From positions 1-31,559 of the IMG/VR virus record IMGVR_UViG_3300005663_000149: a stretch of DNA of 31,559 nt; one strand, given 5' to 3'. A program made the translations under genes and the position numbers. Below, one piece after another: positions 7,098 to 13,904 of this stretch; position 1 is the first letter of the stretch, and every line of letters starts with the position of its first letter. Origin of the DNA: a virus. The notes under the pieces are model-generated. The model was given only the letters and a program-made list of their open reading frames with translations, was not told where the DNA came from and searched no databases.

Positions 7098-7636
7098 AAG
7101 AGACTTGGAAACCAGTTGTCGGGTATGAAGGACTTTACGAAGTCAGCAACCTGGGCCGAGTAAAAAGAATTGCCCCGAGGATCGACGGGAGGAATTATAG
7201 CTTTGGGATGCTTCATCCGACCCCCAAGCAGAACCGAAAAGAAAGAAATCCTGGCACTTATTTTTATCTCAGCTTGCACAAGAATCGAAAACAAACAGTG
7301 CGCCAAGTTCATCAGGTAGTTGCAGCAGCCTTTCTTGGTCCTTGTCCACCAGGAAAGCAAATAAACCACAAAAACGGAAACCCAGGCGATAACAGACCGA
7401 GGAATTTGGAATATGTGACCCCATCGGAAAACCTTGAACATGGATTCCGTATATTGAAAACAAGGAACCATGCGGGGTCCAGAAATCCGCACACCAAACT
7501 TACCGAGGGTGATGTGCTTAAAATTCGCCATCTTCGTAGGCATGGACTTTCCCTCACAAATATCGCCGAGCGATTTTCGGTCACAAAAACAGTTGTGCAG
7601 TATATTGGTAAGCGAAAAACTTGGACTCATATCTAA
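7094..7636 (+). CDS. NUMOD4 / HNH homing-type endonuclease
   Basis: 180 aa. Residues 2-27 are a NUMOD4 module (ETWKPVVGYEGLYEVSNLGRVKRI in two pieces), which targets DNA in phage homing enzymes. Residues 72-116 hold an HNH_3 core with VHQVVAAAFLG (H73), INHKNGNPGDN (N91, H92, N94) and NLEYVTPSENLEHG. Residues ~136-175 (TKLTEGDVLKIRHLRRHG, LTNIAERFSVTKTVVQYI) form a helix-turn-helix specificity domain. The length is typical. It lies on the plus strand, opposite all neighbouring structural genes, between gp4 and gp10 which are normally adjacent, marking it as a mobile insertion. No intron was found around it, so it looks like a free-standing homing gene. It converges on the gp4 stop with only 4 nt between. 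Confidence 0.9.
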   Translation: MKETWKPVVGYEGLYEVSNLGRVKRIAPRIDGRNYSFGMLHPTPKQNRKERNPGTYFYLSLHKNRKQTVRQVHQVVAAAFLGPCPPGKQINHKNGNPGDNRPRNLEYVTPSENLEHGFRILKTRNHAGSRNPHTKLTEGDVLKIRHLRRHGLSLTNIAERFSVTKTVVQYIGKRKTWTHI

Positions 7637-7640
7637 AAGT

Positions 7641-8369
7641 TTATCTCCTTCCTGCAGGACTGTCCGAGCGCCAATTATACTGCGCCCCACCGCCATCGCC
7701 CCTTAGTGCTGGGTCAACCGTCATCTGGAATTTGGGAACATTGAGGGATTTCAGCTTGCCTTTGCTCGACGCCGCCTGCACCGCTACCTCCACCGGAGTT
7801 GTCCGGCCGTATTCCGGGGCTAGGTCAACAGCAAGTCCATAGCGCAGTGCCTTCAAGTAAGCCGGCGGAAGGGTTGTGTCGCCAGCAAGAGTGAAAGCTG
7901 CTAGAGGTGTCCAGGCATAGAGCTTAGTCTTGACGGCAACGCTGGGTATCTGCCAGTAACTCAGATTTCGCAGCGGAAAGGCATCGTCAATATAAACCAC
8001 CTGCGGAAGTGTGCTGGTAATCTCCTTGACCGGAATCGCCTGCCAACCCTGTTCGTTAAGAATTTCAATGTCCAGTTCCAGCGGTTGCGAGGGATTGCTC
8101 AACTGGATAATACTGGCTCGCTCAATCCGTGCCGGCCGCGCTACACTGAAATCCCCACCAGTTCCCATTGTGTAAGTCTGCTGGTTGACTACCAGGGTAA
8201 ATTCGTGTGTAGTGATGGCGAAGATCGACAGGCGCTCAGAGTTCCACTCGTCAATCATTTGGTTCAGAATCACAAGCGCATCTGCACCTTCGGCGCCCGA
8301 CGGTGTTTCACCACTCGCCAGAGCGCCGATCAAACGCAGTGAGGATGCTACAAGCTCATTCCCGGTCAT
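7641..8369 (-). CDS. P22 gp4-like tail accessory factor / head completion protein
   Basis: 242 aa, longer than P22 gp4 (166 aa) but usual for gp4 homologues outside enterobacterial phages. The N-terminus TGNELVASSLRLIGALASGE, then ADALVILNQMIDEWNSERLSIFA, is diagnostic for the family. The centre contains RPARIERASII and EITSTLPQVVYIDDAFPLRNLSYWQIP, and the C-terminal helix has PPAYLKALRYGLAVDLAPEYG. In P22 gp4 binds the portal dodecamer and provides the platform for gp10. Start ATG at 8369. Its partner gp10 is 970 bp downstream, beyond the HNH insertion. Confidence 0.85.
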   Translation of the reverse strand: MTGNELVASSLRLIGALASGETPSGAEGADALVILNQMIDEWNSERLSIFAITTHEFTLVVNQQTYTMGTGGDFSVARPARIERASIIQLSNPSQPLELDIEILNEQGWQAIPVKEITSTLPQVVYIDDAFPLRNLSYWQIPSVAVKTKLYAWTPLAAFTLAGDTTLPPAYLKALRYGLAVDLAPEYGRTTPVEVAVQAASSKGKLKSLNVPKFQMTVDPALRGDGGGAQYNWRSDSPAGRR

Positions 8370-8387
8370 GTGTCCTCGCCTCTGTCT

Positions 8388-8660
8388 TTAGAACAGTCCC
8401 ACAAGGTCGGTGGCAGTGGTTCCTGTTGCAAATACCCTCGAAGCGCGAACAGCCAGCACTGTCCCAACCTTAATGCCAGCAAAAATAACAGGATCTTCGT
8501 CGTCTATCAGGCACATCTTAATATCACCTGTCTTGCCGACGTAAATCGCTCTAGTTACAAACGGCAACTTGTCGGTATCGCTCGGCGTTATCGCAAACGC
8601 ACGCTTCGCGGGCGAACTAAATCCGGTGCTGTACTCTGCTGCGTCAGTTTGCCCTGTCAT
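8388..8660 (-). CDS. Small conserved phage structural protein (spike/decoration type)
   Basis: 90 aa with AGGAG upstream of the ATG at 8660. The pattern SPAKRAFAITPSDTDKLPFVTRAIYVGKTGDIKM, then PVIFAGIKVGTVLAVRASRVFATGTTATDLVGLF (given here in motif pieces), is a compact beta-sandwich-like protein that I remember as common in the capsid regions of many phages and prophages. ITPSD, RAIYVG and ATGTTATD are the recurring motifs. No catalytic residues are seen. It lies between gp4 and the signal-peptide proteins, downstream of the coat gene. A capsid decoration or spike subunit is inferred. Confidence 0.65.
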   Translation of the reverse strand: MTGQTDAAEYSTGFSSPAKRAFAITPSDTDKLPFVTRAIYVGKTGDIKMCLIDDEDPVIFAGIKVGTVLAVRASRVFATGTTATDLVGLF

Positions 8661-8671
8661 AAATCACGCTC

Positions 8672-9139
8672 CTACTTGGGCTTTTTCTTGGCCTCGATGG
8701 CCTTCTCTCGGTCTCTGAGTGCTGCGCCTAACTCCAAAGCGCTGGGCTCGGGCTCGGCTTCTGGTTTGACTACCGACGGGGCCGGCTCCTCAGGCTTAGA
8801 GTCTGGGTTGTTGAGCCAGCCCTTCCCCAGAGCCTTTTCTTCCTCGGCGCTTTTGACTGTAACCGGATCGTGCTCTCTGTGGTACTTGACCTTTGGAAAT
8901 TCGTTCATCGCTTCTTCCTCCTGTTCTGCATCCTTCAACAGCTCGATCCAAAAGTTGCACTCTTGAATCGCGCCATCGTAGGCATTCACATTCGCAATCG
9001 CTTGGGCGCGGTCACGCTGCAATGCCGCTAGGCGTAGTTCCAGCGCCTCTTTGGTGATGAGAGAAGGTTTGCTGTTCTGGGCGAACCCGGCTAGGCATCC
9101 GCCCAAAACCAGCAAGAGGGCTAGAGCAAAACGCTGCAA
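8672..9139 (-). CDS. Lipoprotein-like coiled-coil protein with phage structural motif
   Basis: 155 aa from a TTG at 9139, the only start that keeps the full signal sequence and lies just after the preceding stop. Residues 1-21 (LQRFALALLLVLGGCLAGFAQ) form a Sec signal with a lipobox-like LGGC, so the mature protein could be lipidated at C15. Residues ~26-72 (ALELRLAALQRDRAQAIANVNAYDGAIQ) form a coiled coil. Residues 81-113 (KVKYHREHDPVTVKS, EEEKALGKGWLNNP) match a short motif I recall from phage structural proteins. The tail is Pro/Glu/Lys-rich. No Shine-Dalgarno is visible, consistent with coupling to the upstream gene. It could act at the membrane (for example in entry or superinfection) or be a virion protein; function unknown. 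Confidence 0.5.
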   Translation of the reverse strand: MQRFALALLLVLGGCLAGFAQNSKPSLITKEALELRLAALQRDRAQAIANVNAYDGAIQECNFWIELLKDAEQEEEAMNEFPKVKYHREHDPVTVKSAEEEKALGKGWLNNPDSKPEEPAPSVVKPEAEPEPSALELGAALRDREKAIEAKKKPK

Positions 9140-9142
9140 ATT

Positions 9143-10144
9143 CTAATCGACGGGCGCACCTGAATACAGTTGAATGAAGCGATCCGTTCCGTTGACAATC
9201 ACCTTGATGTACCCGTCGGCGGTTGTTGGTTCGGTCCCGGGCGTGTTGTTCCATACCAGTGCGATTGTGCCCGTCAAATCCATCAAAGCATCGTAGGTTT
9301 GGCTGTTGGTTTGCGCCTCTGGGAACTCAAACCGCATCGCGGTGAAGTTTCCCGTAATCGCTGTGGCAGAGAACACAGACCGGAAGCGAATGCCAGTCAC
9401 ATAACCGCTGATGGTCCGCGTCCCAGAGTTGGAAGTGACCAACTCAACCTCAAGTCCACGCACGTTGCCGGAATTGGTTACGGCAGTTGTTCCTTTCAGG
9501 TCAACATCGACGTGCAGGCCGGTGATGCTTGCGCTACTAACGCCATCCTGTAGGCGCGGGCTGATTTCACCGCCAGTAACATTGCCCGTACTAACGGCGT
9601 TCTGTCCGGGCTTGACTTGAAAACCGATGGTGTCGCCCGTAGTGTTGATGTAGTCACTTCGGACGTTGAACCTGAGAGGCTGATCCAGCCCTGACCTGAG
9701 TGCAGTAATGGGTGCTTCGAGTTCCCACTGGCTACTCCGGCAACGAAAGGCATTTCCGTTGCTGACGTTGATAAGCGGAGTGTAAGCAGGAAATTCCGAC
9801 GCAGATGTGCAGGCACCGGACAAATCCCTCTTGATAAAGCGGGCCGCTTTGTCGATCCAGATAACTTGACGGTTGCCGTGATCTTCCGCAAACGTGCCAG
9901 AGAAACCGCGTTGCACCCGAATCCGGTTGTTGGTGGAATCGACCGACAAGACCAGCATCGCCTCTTTGTCCACAAAGGCGATGTCGCCTGCGGTCACGTT
10001 CGATGCCGAAACAATGTCAATTCGTCTTTCCGAATTGTCCACCGCCTCGTTGAGCGTGGTGGAGTTGAGGTTCGTCTGACCGAAGGCAGGAAACGCCGCC
10101 ACCGTCAACAGTAGTGCCAGAATCAAGGATTTTGCTTTGTTCAT
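9143..10144 (-). CDS. Secreted-type beta-rich protein in the virion region
   Basis: 333 aa starting at ATG 10144 after an AAGGAG-type site. Residues 1-22 (MNKAKSLILALLLTVAAFPAFG) are a clear Sec signal peptide with cleavage near AFG/Q. Residues ~30-110 contain a small module (RIDIVSASNVTAGDIAFVDKEAMLV, VQRGFSGT) like the surface loops of phage fibres. Residues ~150-333 are beta-rich, with repeated short Thr/Gly/Asn segments (TGDTIGFQVKPGQN, SITGLHVDVDLKGTTAV, SGTRTISGYVTGIRF), ending in DGYIKVIVNGTDRFIQLY. It lies directly after the coat gene. A receptor-binding or surface-decoration role is plausible, but a signal peptide on a virion protein is odd. Confidence 0.6.
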   Translation of the reverse strand: MNKAKSLILALLLTVAAFPAFGQTNLNSTTLNEAVDNSERRIDIVSASNVTAGDIAFVDKEAMLVLSVDSTNNRIRVQRGFSGTFAEDHGNRQVIWIDKAARFIKRDLSGACTSASEFPAYTPLINVSNGNAFRCRSSQWELEAPITALRSGLDQPLRFNVRSDYINTTGDTIGFQVKPGQNAVSTGNVTGGEISPRLQDGVSSASITGLHVDVDLKGTTAVTNSGNVRGLEVELVTSNSGTRTISGYVTGIRFRSVFSATAITGNFTAMRFEFPEAQTNSQTYDALMDLTGTIALVWNNTPGTEPTTADGYIKVIVNGTDRFIQLYSGAPVD

Positions 10145-10182
10145 CTCTCGTTTCTCTCCTTCTGGGGCTCTAACCCCTGGTC

Positions 10183-11391
10183 CTAGGAGGCCATCCTCAC
10201 GGCCAATTCGGGATACAGGGTCGCAAACCCGTACAAAATGTCCAGCCGGGTAATCAGCCGATCCTGGTTGATGTCGTAGTCGCGGATCATGCGAATCGAC
10301 ATTCCGAGTTGCTTATCGCTGACCCGAGCTGCCATATCGGTCCCACCCGGCAGAATCAAGTCAGCAGAGGCAAAGACGAAAGCATCCCGGTGGAATGCTA
10401 GTCCTTGCGGGGTGTTGGTATCGGCCGCGCCCTTGATGGTGAGTGCTGCGTTGTTCGCCGGCAGAGCATCGACGGTCTGGAATGGACCGGACGCCACAAG
10501 CGAGGGTGAAATCGGGATGGTGGCGTTTCCGCTTCCATCCGAAGCTACATCGTCGGTGGCAACGAACTGGCGTAGAGAGCCGGTTGATTGCCGGTTCTGC
10601 GGGTTGACGGCATTGACGTTGGCGATGGTGAAAACATCACCCCGCAGAAGGCGATTGGCCGCAGCCGAAGTCCAAGCGTCGGTGACGAGTGAGGCTCCGC
10701 TTTGGCTGGCGCCGTTCACCAATGGGGTTCCGCCCAGAGCACCGACAACGTGGGTATTGACGTTCTGATCCATCGACCACATCAGGCCCGCCACATACCC
10801 CATCGTGCCGCGTCGGTACTGCTCGGCAATGCTGGAGGCTTCTTGGAACAGGCCCGACAGGGCGTTGACGATGGTGGCTTCCATCGCCGGACTGATAATC
10901 ACCGAACGCCTGGGTGCCTTGGGGGCCGCCTCTTCGTTCAGCCTTTGCCCCAACTGGAGGTAGAGTAGCAGCGTAGCTGGTACGGCTCCAGGCGTTCCGA
11001 GGCAGTTGTAGATGTCCTTGTAGAGCGCAAGCCCGTCGAAGTCGATCTTGTTGGCGATGGTGGCAATGGCCGGGTAGATGAACCGCTGGGAGAAGTCGTC
11101 AATCGAAAGCGTCAGGTCTTGCGAGGAGAACTCAAGGTCAACACCAAACTGCGTGTCGAGAGTCAACGGAACCTGGGTTTCGGTCGCGTCCTCAAGACTC
11201 AGGGCTTGACCAGTCCGACCCTCATACCTAGGCGGCTTTCGGACGTTTACGGTGGTGCCGATCTTGGCTCCCGACCGGCCAAACTGCGAGTCGAGGTCGC
11301 GGCGCACATACTTCGTGAAAACCAAAAAGTTCTCAAGCACGCGCATCGCTTCCCGCGTGATCATTGAGATGGTAAGTAGTGTGTTTGCCAT
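10183..11391 (-). CDS. Major capsid protein, P22 gp5 coat fold
   Basis: 402 aa, against 430 aa for P22 gp5. ATG at 11391 with an upstream AGGAGAG site. Family motifs run through the whole length: the N-terminal MANTLLTISMITREAMRVLENF, RDLDSQFGRSGAKIGTTVNVRKPPRY, PLTLDTQFGVDLEFSSQDLTLSIDDFSQRF, a middle insertion-domain-like part (~220-330), and the C-terminal QLGMSIRMIRDYDINQDRLITRLDILYGFATLYPELAVRM (given in pieces by family motif). It follows the scaffold gene directly, as in P22. A T=7 HK97-fold shell is expected from the family. Confidence 0.92.
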   Translation of the reverse strand: MANTLLTISMITREAMRVLENFLVFTKYVRRDLDSQFGRSGAKIGTTVNVRKPPRYEGRTGQALSLEDATETQVPLTLDTQFGVDLEFSSQDLTLSIDDFSQRFIYPAIATIANKIDFDGLALYKDIYNCLGTPGAVPATLLLYLQLGQRLNEEAAPKAPRRSVIISPAMEATIVNALSGLFQEASSIAEQYRRGTMGYVAGLMWSMDQNVNTHVVGALGGTPLVNGASQSGASLVTDAWTSAAANRLLRGDVFTIANVNAVNPQNRQSTGSLRQFVATDDVASDGSGNATIPISPSLVASGPFQTVDALPANNAALTIKGAADTNTPQGLAFHRDAFVFASADLILPGGTDMAARVSDKQLGMSIRMIRDYDINQDRLITRLDILYGFATLYPELAVRMAS

Positions 11392-11412
11392 AACGGCGAA
11401 TCTCTCCTTGGT

Positions 11413-12378
11413 CTAACCTTGCCTGCCTGCGTCCCGCGCTCGTCTGTATTCCTGATACTCCATCTGGTCGAGCGGAACGTCCGTTTTCGTAGTGCTTCCA
11501 CCCACCGGAGTTATCGGTGGCGGAGCACCTGACGCTGGTTTTTTGGGAGCAGGAGGTTTACCCGCCTCTTGTTCGGGTGTTCGGAGAGCAGGAGGATTAG
11601 CCGCCTCCTGAACGGGTGTTGCCAAAATCGCTGAAAGCCGACCAATTTCTGCGACCGCTTTCAACGGCGACAAATCCATGAGCTTCTTAGGAAGCTCAGG
11701 ATTCTTAGCAAGGTGATACGCCACCTCCGGGCCGTTGTCAAGCTCTATTATTGCCAGCAAGGCAGATTGTGGAATCTGGAGATTCCCGCCACCAACAACT
11801 TCATCGTAGTCCTCGTGGGCTGCGCGCGCTTTGTCTTGCCGCTCACCGAAGGCTTCAAAGACTTCCTGCTGTTCTTGCTGTTCTGCTTTCTGGGCTTCCT
11901 CGGCCTGGTTTTTCTTGAATCGTTCGTCGGCCTTGAAGTCACTCATCGCCTCAATGAACTCCTCGGTCGTCTCAAAGTCCTCGGCCAAAGGCTTTTTTGC
12001 TTCCCCAACCGCCGTCTCATCTTTCGTTCCAGCCTCAATCTGCCCTCTCAGGTTATGAACCTGATCTTCAAGCGAACGCTTCTCAGCCGTAAGCCTGTTG
12101 ATTCTCTTCTCGGCGCCGCTGGGCTTGGCTTTTTCTTCCTCCGCTTTGGCGGCTGCCTCTTTCGCTGCCTTCTGCTCTGGTGTCTCTTCGGGCGCAGTTT
12201 TCTCTGCGGGTTTCTCAGCAGCCTTTCCCTTGGGAGGCGGTTCTTCCTTTGACTTGTTCTCTGGTTTAGCCGGTGCGGTCGGTTCCGGGGGCGTTTCTTC
12301 CACTGGCTTGCTGTCAATCGCTGCCTTTACTTCTTCCGGCGTGTCGGTTGGTGATTCGACCACTACTTCTTTTCCCAT
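11413..12378 (-). CDS. Scaffolding protein
   Basis: 321 aa with a strong AGGAGG site before ATG at 12378. The N-terminal ~85 residues are Pro/Glu/Lys/Ala low complexity (EETPPEPTAPAKPENK, KAAEKPAEKTAPEE). Residues 90-115 (KRINRLTAEKRSLEDQVHNL) and 140-175 (charged, Gln/Glu-rich) are coiled coils. Residues ~185-260 form a helical domain with IPQSALLAIIELDNGPEVAYHLAKNPELPKKL, a pattern that recurs in podovirus scaffold proteins. The C-terminus is basic (MEYQEYRRARDAGRQG), as needed for coat binding in P22 scaffold. Position immediately upstream of coat supports the call. Confidence 0.85.
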   Translation of the reverse strand: MGKEVVVESPTDTPEEVKAAIDSKPVEETPPEPTAPAKPENKSKEEPPPKGKAAEKPAEKTAPEETPEQKAAKEAAAKAEEEKAKPSGAEKRINRLTAEKRSLEDQVHNLRGQIEAGTKDETAVGEAKKPLAEDFETTEEFIEAMSDFKADERFKKNQAEEAQKAEQQEQQEVFEAFGERQDKARAAHEDYDEVVGGGNLQIPQSALLAIIELDNGPEVAYHLAKNPELPKKLMDLSPLKAVAEIGRLSAILATPVQEAANPPALRTPEQEAGKPPAPKKPASGAPPPITPVGGSTTKTDVPLDQMEYQEYRRARDAGRQG

Positions 12379-12387
12379 CGTCTCCTC

Positions 12388-12705
12388 CTATTTGTCCAGC
12401 CGGTCGTGGATACGTTCAAAATGCTTGTCCACCCTCTTGTTAAAATCCCTCTGCGCGTTCCATCGCTCATCGGCTCGGGCGCAGGCTTCTTTCACTTCGC
12501 GTATGCCCTCTTCGCAGGCAAGTAATCTCTCAGCCAAAAGAAGATTGCCCGGGTTTCCGGGGTTGCCGTTGCGCTTCCGTTTGTAGTAGGGAATCCCATC
12601 TCGCAGCAGGGCATAAAGCACTATTCCGATGACGGAGGAGACGATCCCTGGGCTGTGCTCAACCAACCCCGCCGCGGCTGCCATCCATTCGTGGTCAAGA
12701 ATCAT
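12388..12705 (-). CDS. Small membrane protein with coiled coil (possible holin)
   Basis: 105 aa. ATG at 12705 overlaps the previous stop (ATGA). One predicted transmembrane segment (SPGIVSSVIGIVLYALL, ~18-34) is followed by a basic stretch (YYKRKRNGN, 40-47) and a charged coiled coil (~57-104, EEGIREVKEACARADERW, NKRVDKHFERIHDRL). The topology (short N-terminus outside, long cytosolic coiled coil) is found in some phage holin-like proteins, but no endolysin is next to it, so lysis is only a suggestion. It sits immediately upstream of the scaffold gene. Confidence 0.6.
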   Translation of the reverse strand: MILDHEWMAAAAGLVEHSPGIVSSVIGIVLYALLRDGIPYYKRKRNGNPGNPGNLLLAERLLACEEGIREVKEACARADERWNAQRDFNKRVDKHFERIHDRLDK

Positions 12706-13097
12706 TGCAATGCGTTCGCCACGTTCGCCAGTTTGGTGCTGATAGCGTCAATCTGCGGCTGGAGCGTGGCGGAACTCTGGGCTTGGAGTGCGGCGATGGC
12801 AGCCTCCGCCGCCGCCAAACGAACATCGTGGTCGTTTACGACAAGAATAGTGGCCTGGAGCTTAGCGGCTTTCGTCCACTCGTTCCCCACCAGCGCCACC
12901 AAGACTTTGCAGAACTCCTGGGGTGTGACCGTGGGGGGGGCGATAGACGAATCTGCCGATACCACCGCCACGCACTCCGTCTCGAGCGAGCCCGTGCTTT
13001 GTGCTTGGATGGGTTCTGCGGAGAACAATCCCCACCACAACGTAGCCATCGTCAAGAAAAGCAAGCAAAGCGCCGTTTGTTTTCCAGTAATGTTCAT
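12702..13097 (-). CDS. Signal-peptide protein with C-terminal helix, nested start
   Basis: 131 aa. ATG at 13097 has an excellent AGGAGAGGAG site 7 nt upstream. Residues 1-32 are a Sec signal (CLLFLTMATLWWGLFSAEPIQA) with cleavage near IQA/Q. The mature part contains two Cys (C42, C63) and ends in an Ala/Gln-rich helix (DHDVRLAAAEAAIAALQAQ, then LQPQIDAISTKLANVANAL), probably coiled coil. Its first 236 nt overlap the zinc-binding gene in another frame. The next gene (membrane protein) overlaps its stop by 4 nt. Periplasmic or virion location is unresolved. Confidence 0.6.
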   Translation of the reverse strand: MNITGKQTALCLLFLTMATLWWGLFSAEPIQAQSTGSLETECVAVVSADSSIAPPTVTPQEFCKVLVALVGNEWTKAAKLQATILVVNDHDVRLAAAEAAIAALQAQSSATLQPQIDAISTKLANVANALQ

Positions 13098-13197
13098 CGC
13101 AGAACTCCTCTCCTGCTAGTTTGTGTGTTGCCTTGTTCGTGCACTGCGTCCAGAACTCTTCCTGGTGGGTCGGGTTGAAGCCGTGGCAGCGCGCCAT
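12862..13197 (-). CDS. Small zinc-binding protein overlapping the next gene
   Basis: 111 aa if read to its stop at 12862. The ATG at 13197 overlaps the stop of the upstream gene (TGATG), which decides the start against upstream alternatives. Residues 4-37 contain RCHG, TQC, EFCDEH: a C-C-C-H set typical of phage miniprotein zinc ribbons. The last ~50 residues (RTHPSTKHGLARDGVRGGG and on) look like unselected translation of the neighbouring frame, because the following gene starts inside this one at 13097. The N-terminal half is probably the selected part. Function unknown. Confidence 0.5.
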   Translation of the reverse strand: MARCHGFNPTHQEEFWTQCTNKATHKLAGEEFCDEHYWKTNGALLAFLDDGYVVVGIVLRRTHPSTKHGLARDGVRGGGIGRFVYRPPHGHTPGVLQSLGGAGGERVDESR

Positions 13198-13904
13198 CAA
13201 TACACCACCACTGGACGACGTGCGCCTACGGGCTTGAAAGCCGCTGCGACCGTTGCCCATATCCTAGAGGAACCAAATGTCCAGCTCATCGTCACCGAAC
13301 CGACTGGAGTGTTAGGGCCTTCATCGGAGACGTTTCCTTGCGCTGAACCAATGGCCGGGCTTTCTACCCGTTCGGTCTGACCCGCACCCACTGTCTCGTC
13401 TCCAGCTCCAGAGTGGCCCATAGAATCAATCACCCAGGCATTGTTGGTGAGAGTTGTGACGGCTACGCTGGCAGTAGTTGAACTTCCAGTCGCGGTGTTG
13501 TTGGCTTCCACCGGAGAACTCTCAGCGACTCCGGTATAGGAAACCGCCCCAGGCCAGATACGAAGGCAGGTTCCTCCCATTGTCACCACTACGTTGTTCG
13601 CTCCCGTGGCGGGCGCAATCAGAAACCACAATTCGCTTCTGTGGTTGGGACTGTCGGCTGCGGCGACAAGAGACATGCTGACGGCGTTATAGGTAACGGT
13701 TGAAACTGTCCGGTCTCCCAGCACAGTATCGAGAGTGCTGACAGTGACAAACAAAATCCGGTCGCTCCCGGCAACGGTGTGGGAGAAAGTAATAGAAGTC
13801 TGGTCTTGCGCTTCCTGTTCTCCGGTTGCTGCGTCTAAAGCAATCTGCGCCCAAGCGGGTGAGGCCACCAGGAGAGCCAGCAATAAGAGGATGTGTTTTC
13901 TCAT
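13197..13904 (-). CDS. Secreted-type beta-sandwich protein
   Basis: 235 aa. ATG at 13904 overlaps the fibre gene stop (ATGA). Residues 1-19 (MRKHILLLLALLVASPAWA) are a textbook Sec signal with cleavage AWA/Q. The mature part is a single beta-rich domain with SITFSHTVAGSDRILFVTVS, STVTYNAVSMSLVAA, ELWFLIAPATGANNVVVTM, VVSYTGV-like and SVTMSWTFGSSRIWATVAAAFKP strings. This is the pattern of surface jelly-roll/Ig-like domains found in phage adhesion proteins and in secreted bacterial proteins. It resembles phage fibre tips more than enzymes; no catalytic motif is visible. Confidence 0.6.
   Translation of the reverse strand: MRKHILLLLALLVASPAWAQIALDAATGEQEAQDQTSITFSHTVAGSDRILFVTVSTLDTVLGDRTVSTVTYNAVSMSLVAAADSPNHRSELWFLIAPATGANNVVVTMGGTCLRIWPGAVSYTGVAESSPVEANNTATGSSTTASVAVTTLTNNAWVIDSMGHSGAGDETVGAGQTERVESPAIGSAQGNVSDEGPNTPVGSVTMSWTFGSSRIWATVAAAFKPVGARRPVVVY

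Noticed and set aside
6812-7696. Minus-strand open frame of ~294 codons across the HNH cassette
   Set aside because: It is antisense to the clear NUMOD4/HNH protein, shows no protein-like motifs and overlaps the start of the gp4 3' end; the plus-strand genes explain the region.
11713-12252. Plus-strand Leu/Phe-rich frame opposite the scaffold gene
   Set aside because: Its hydrophobic look comes from reading the Glu/Lys-rich scaffold codons backwards.
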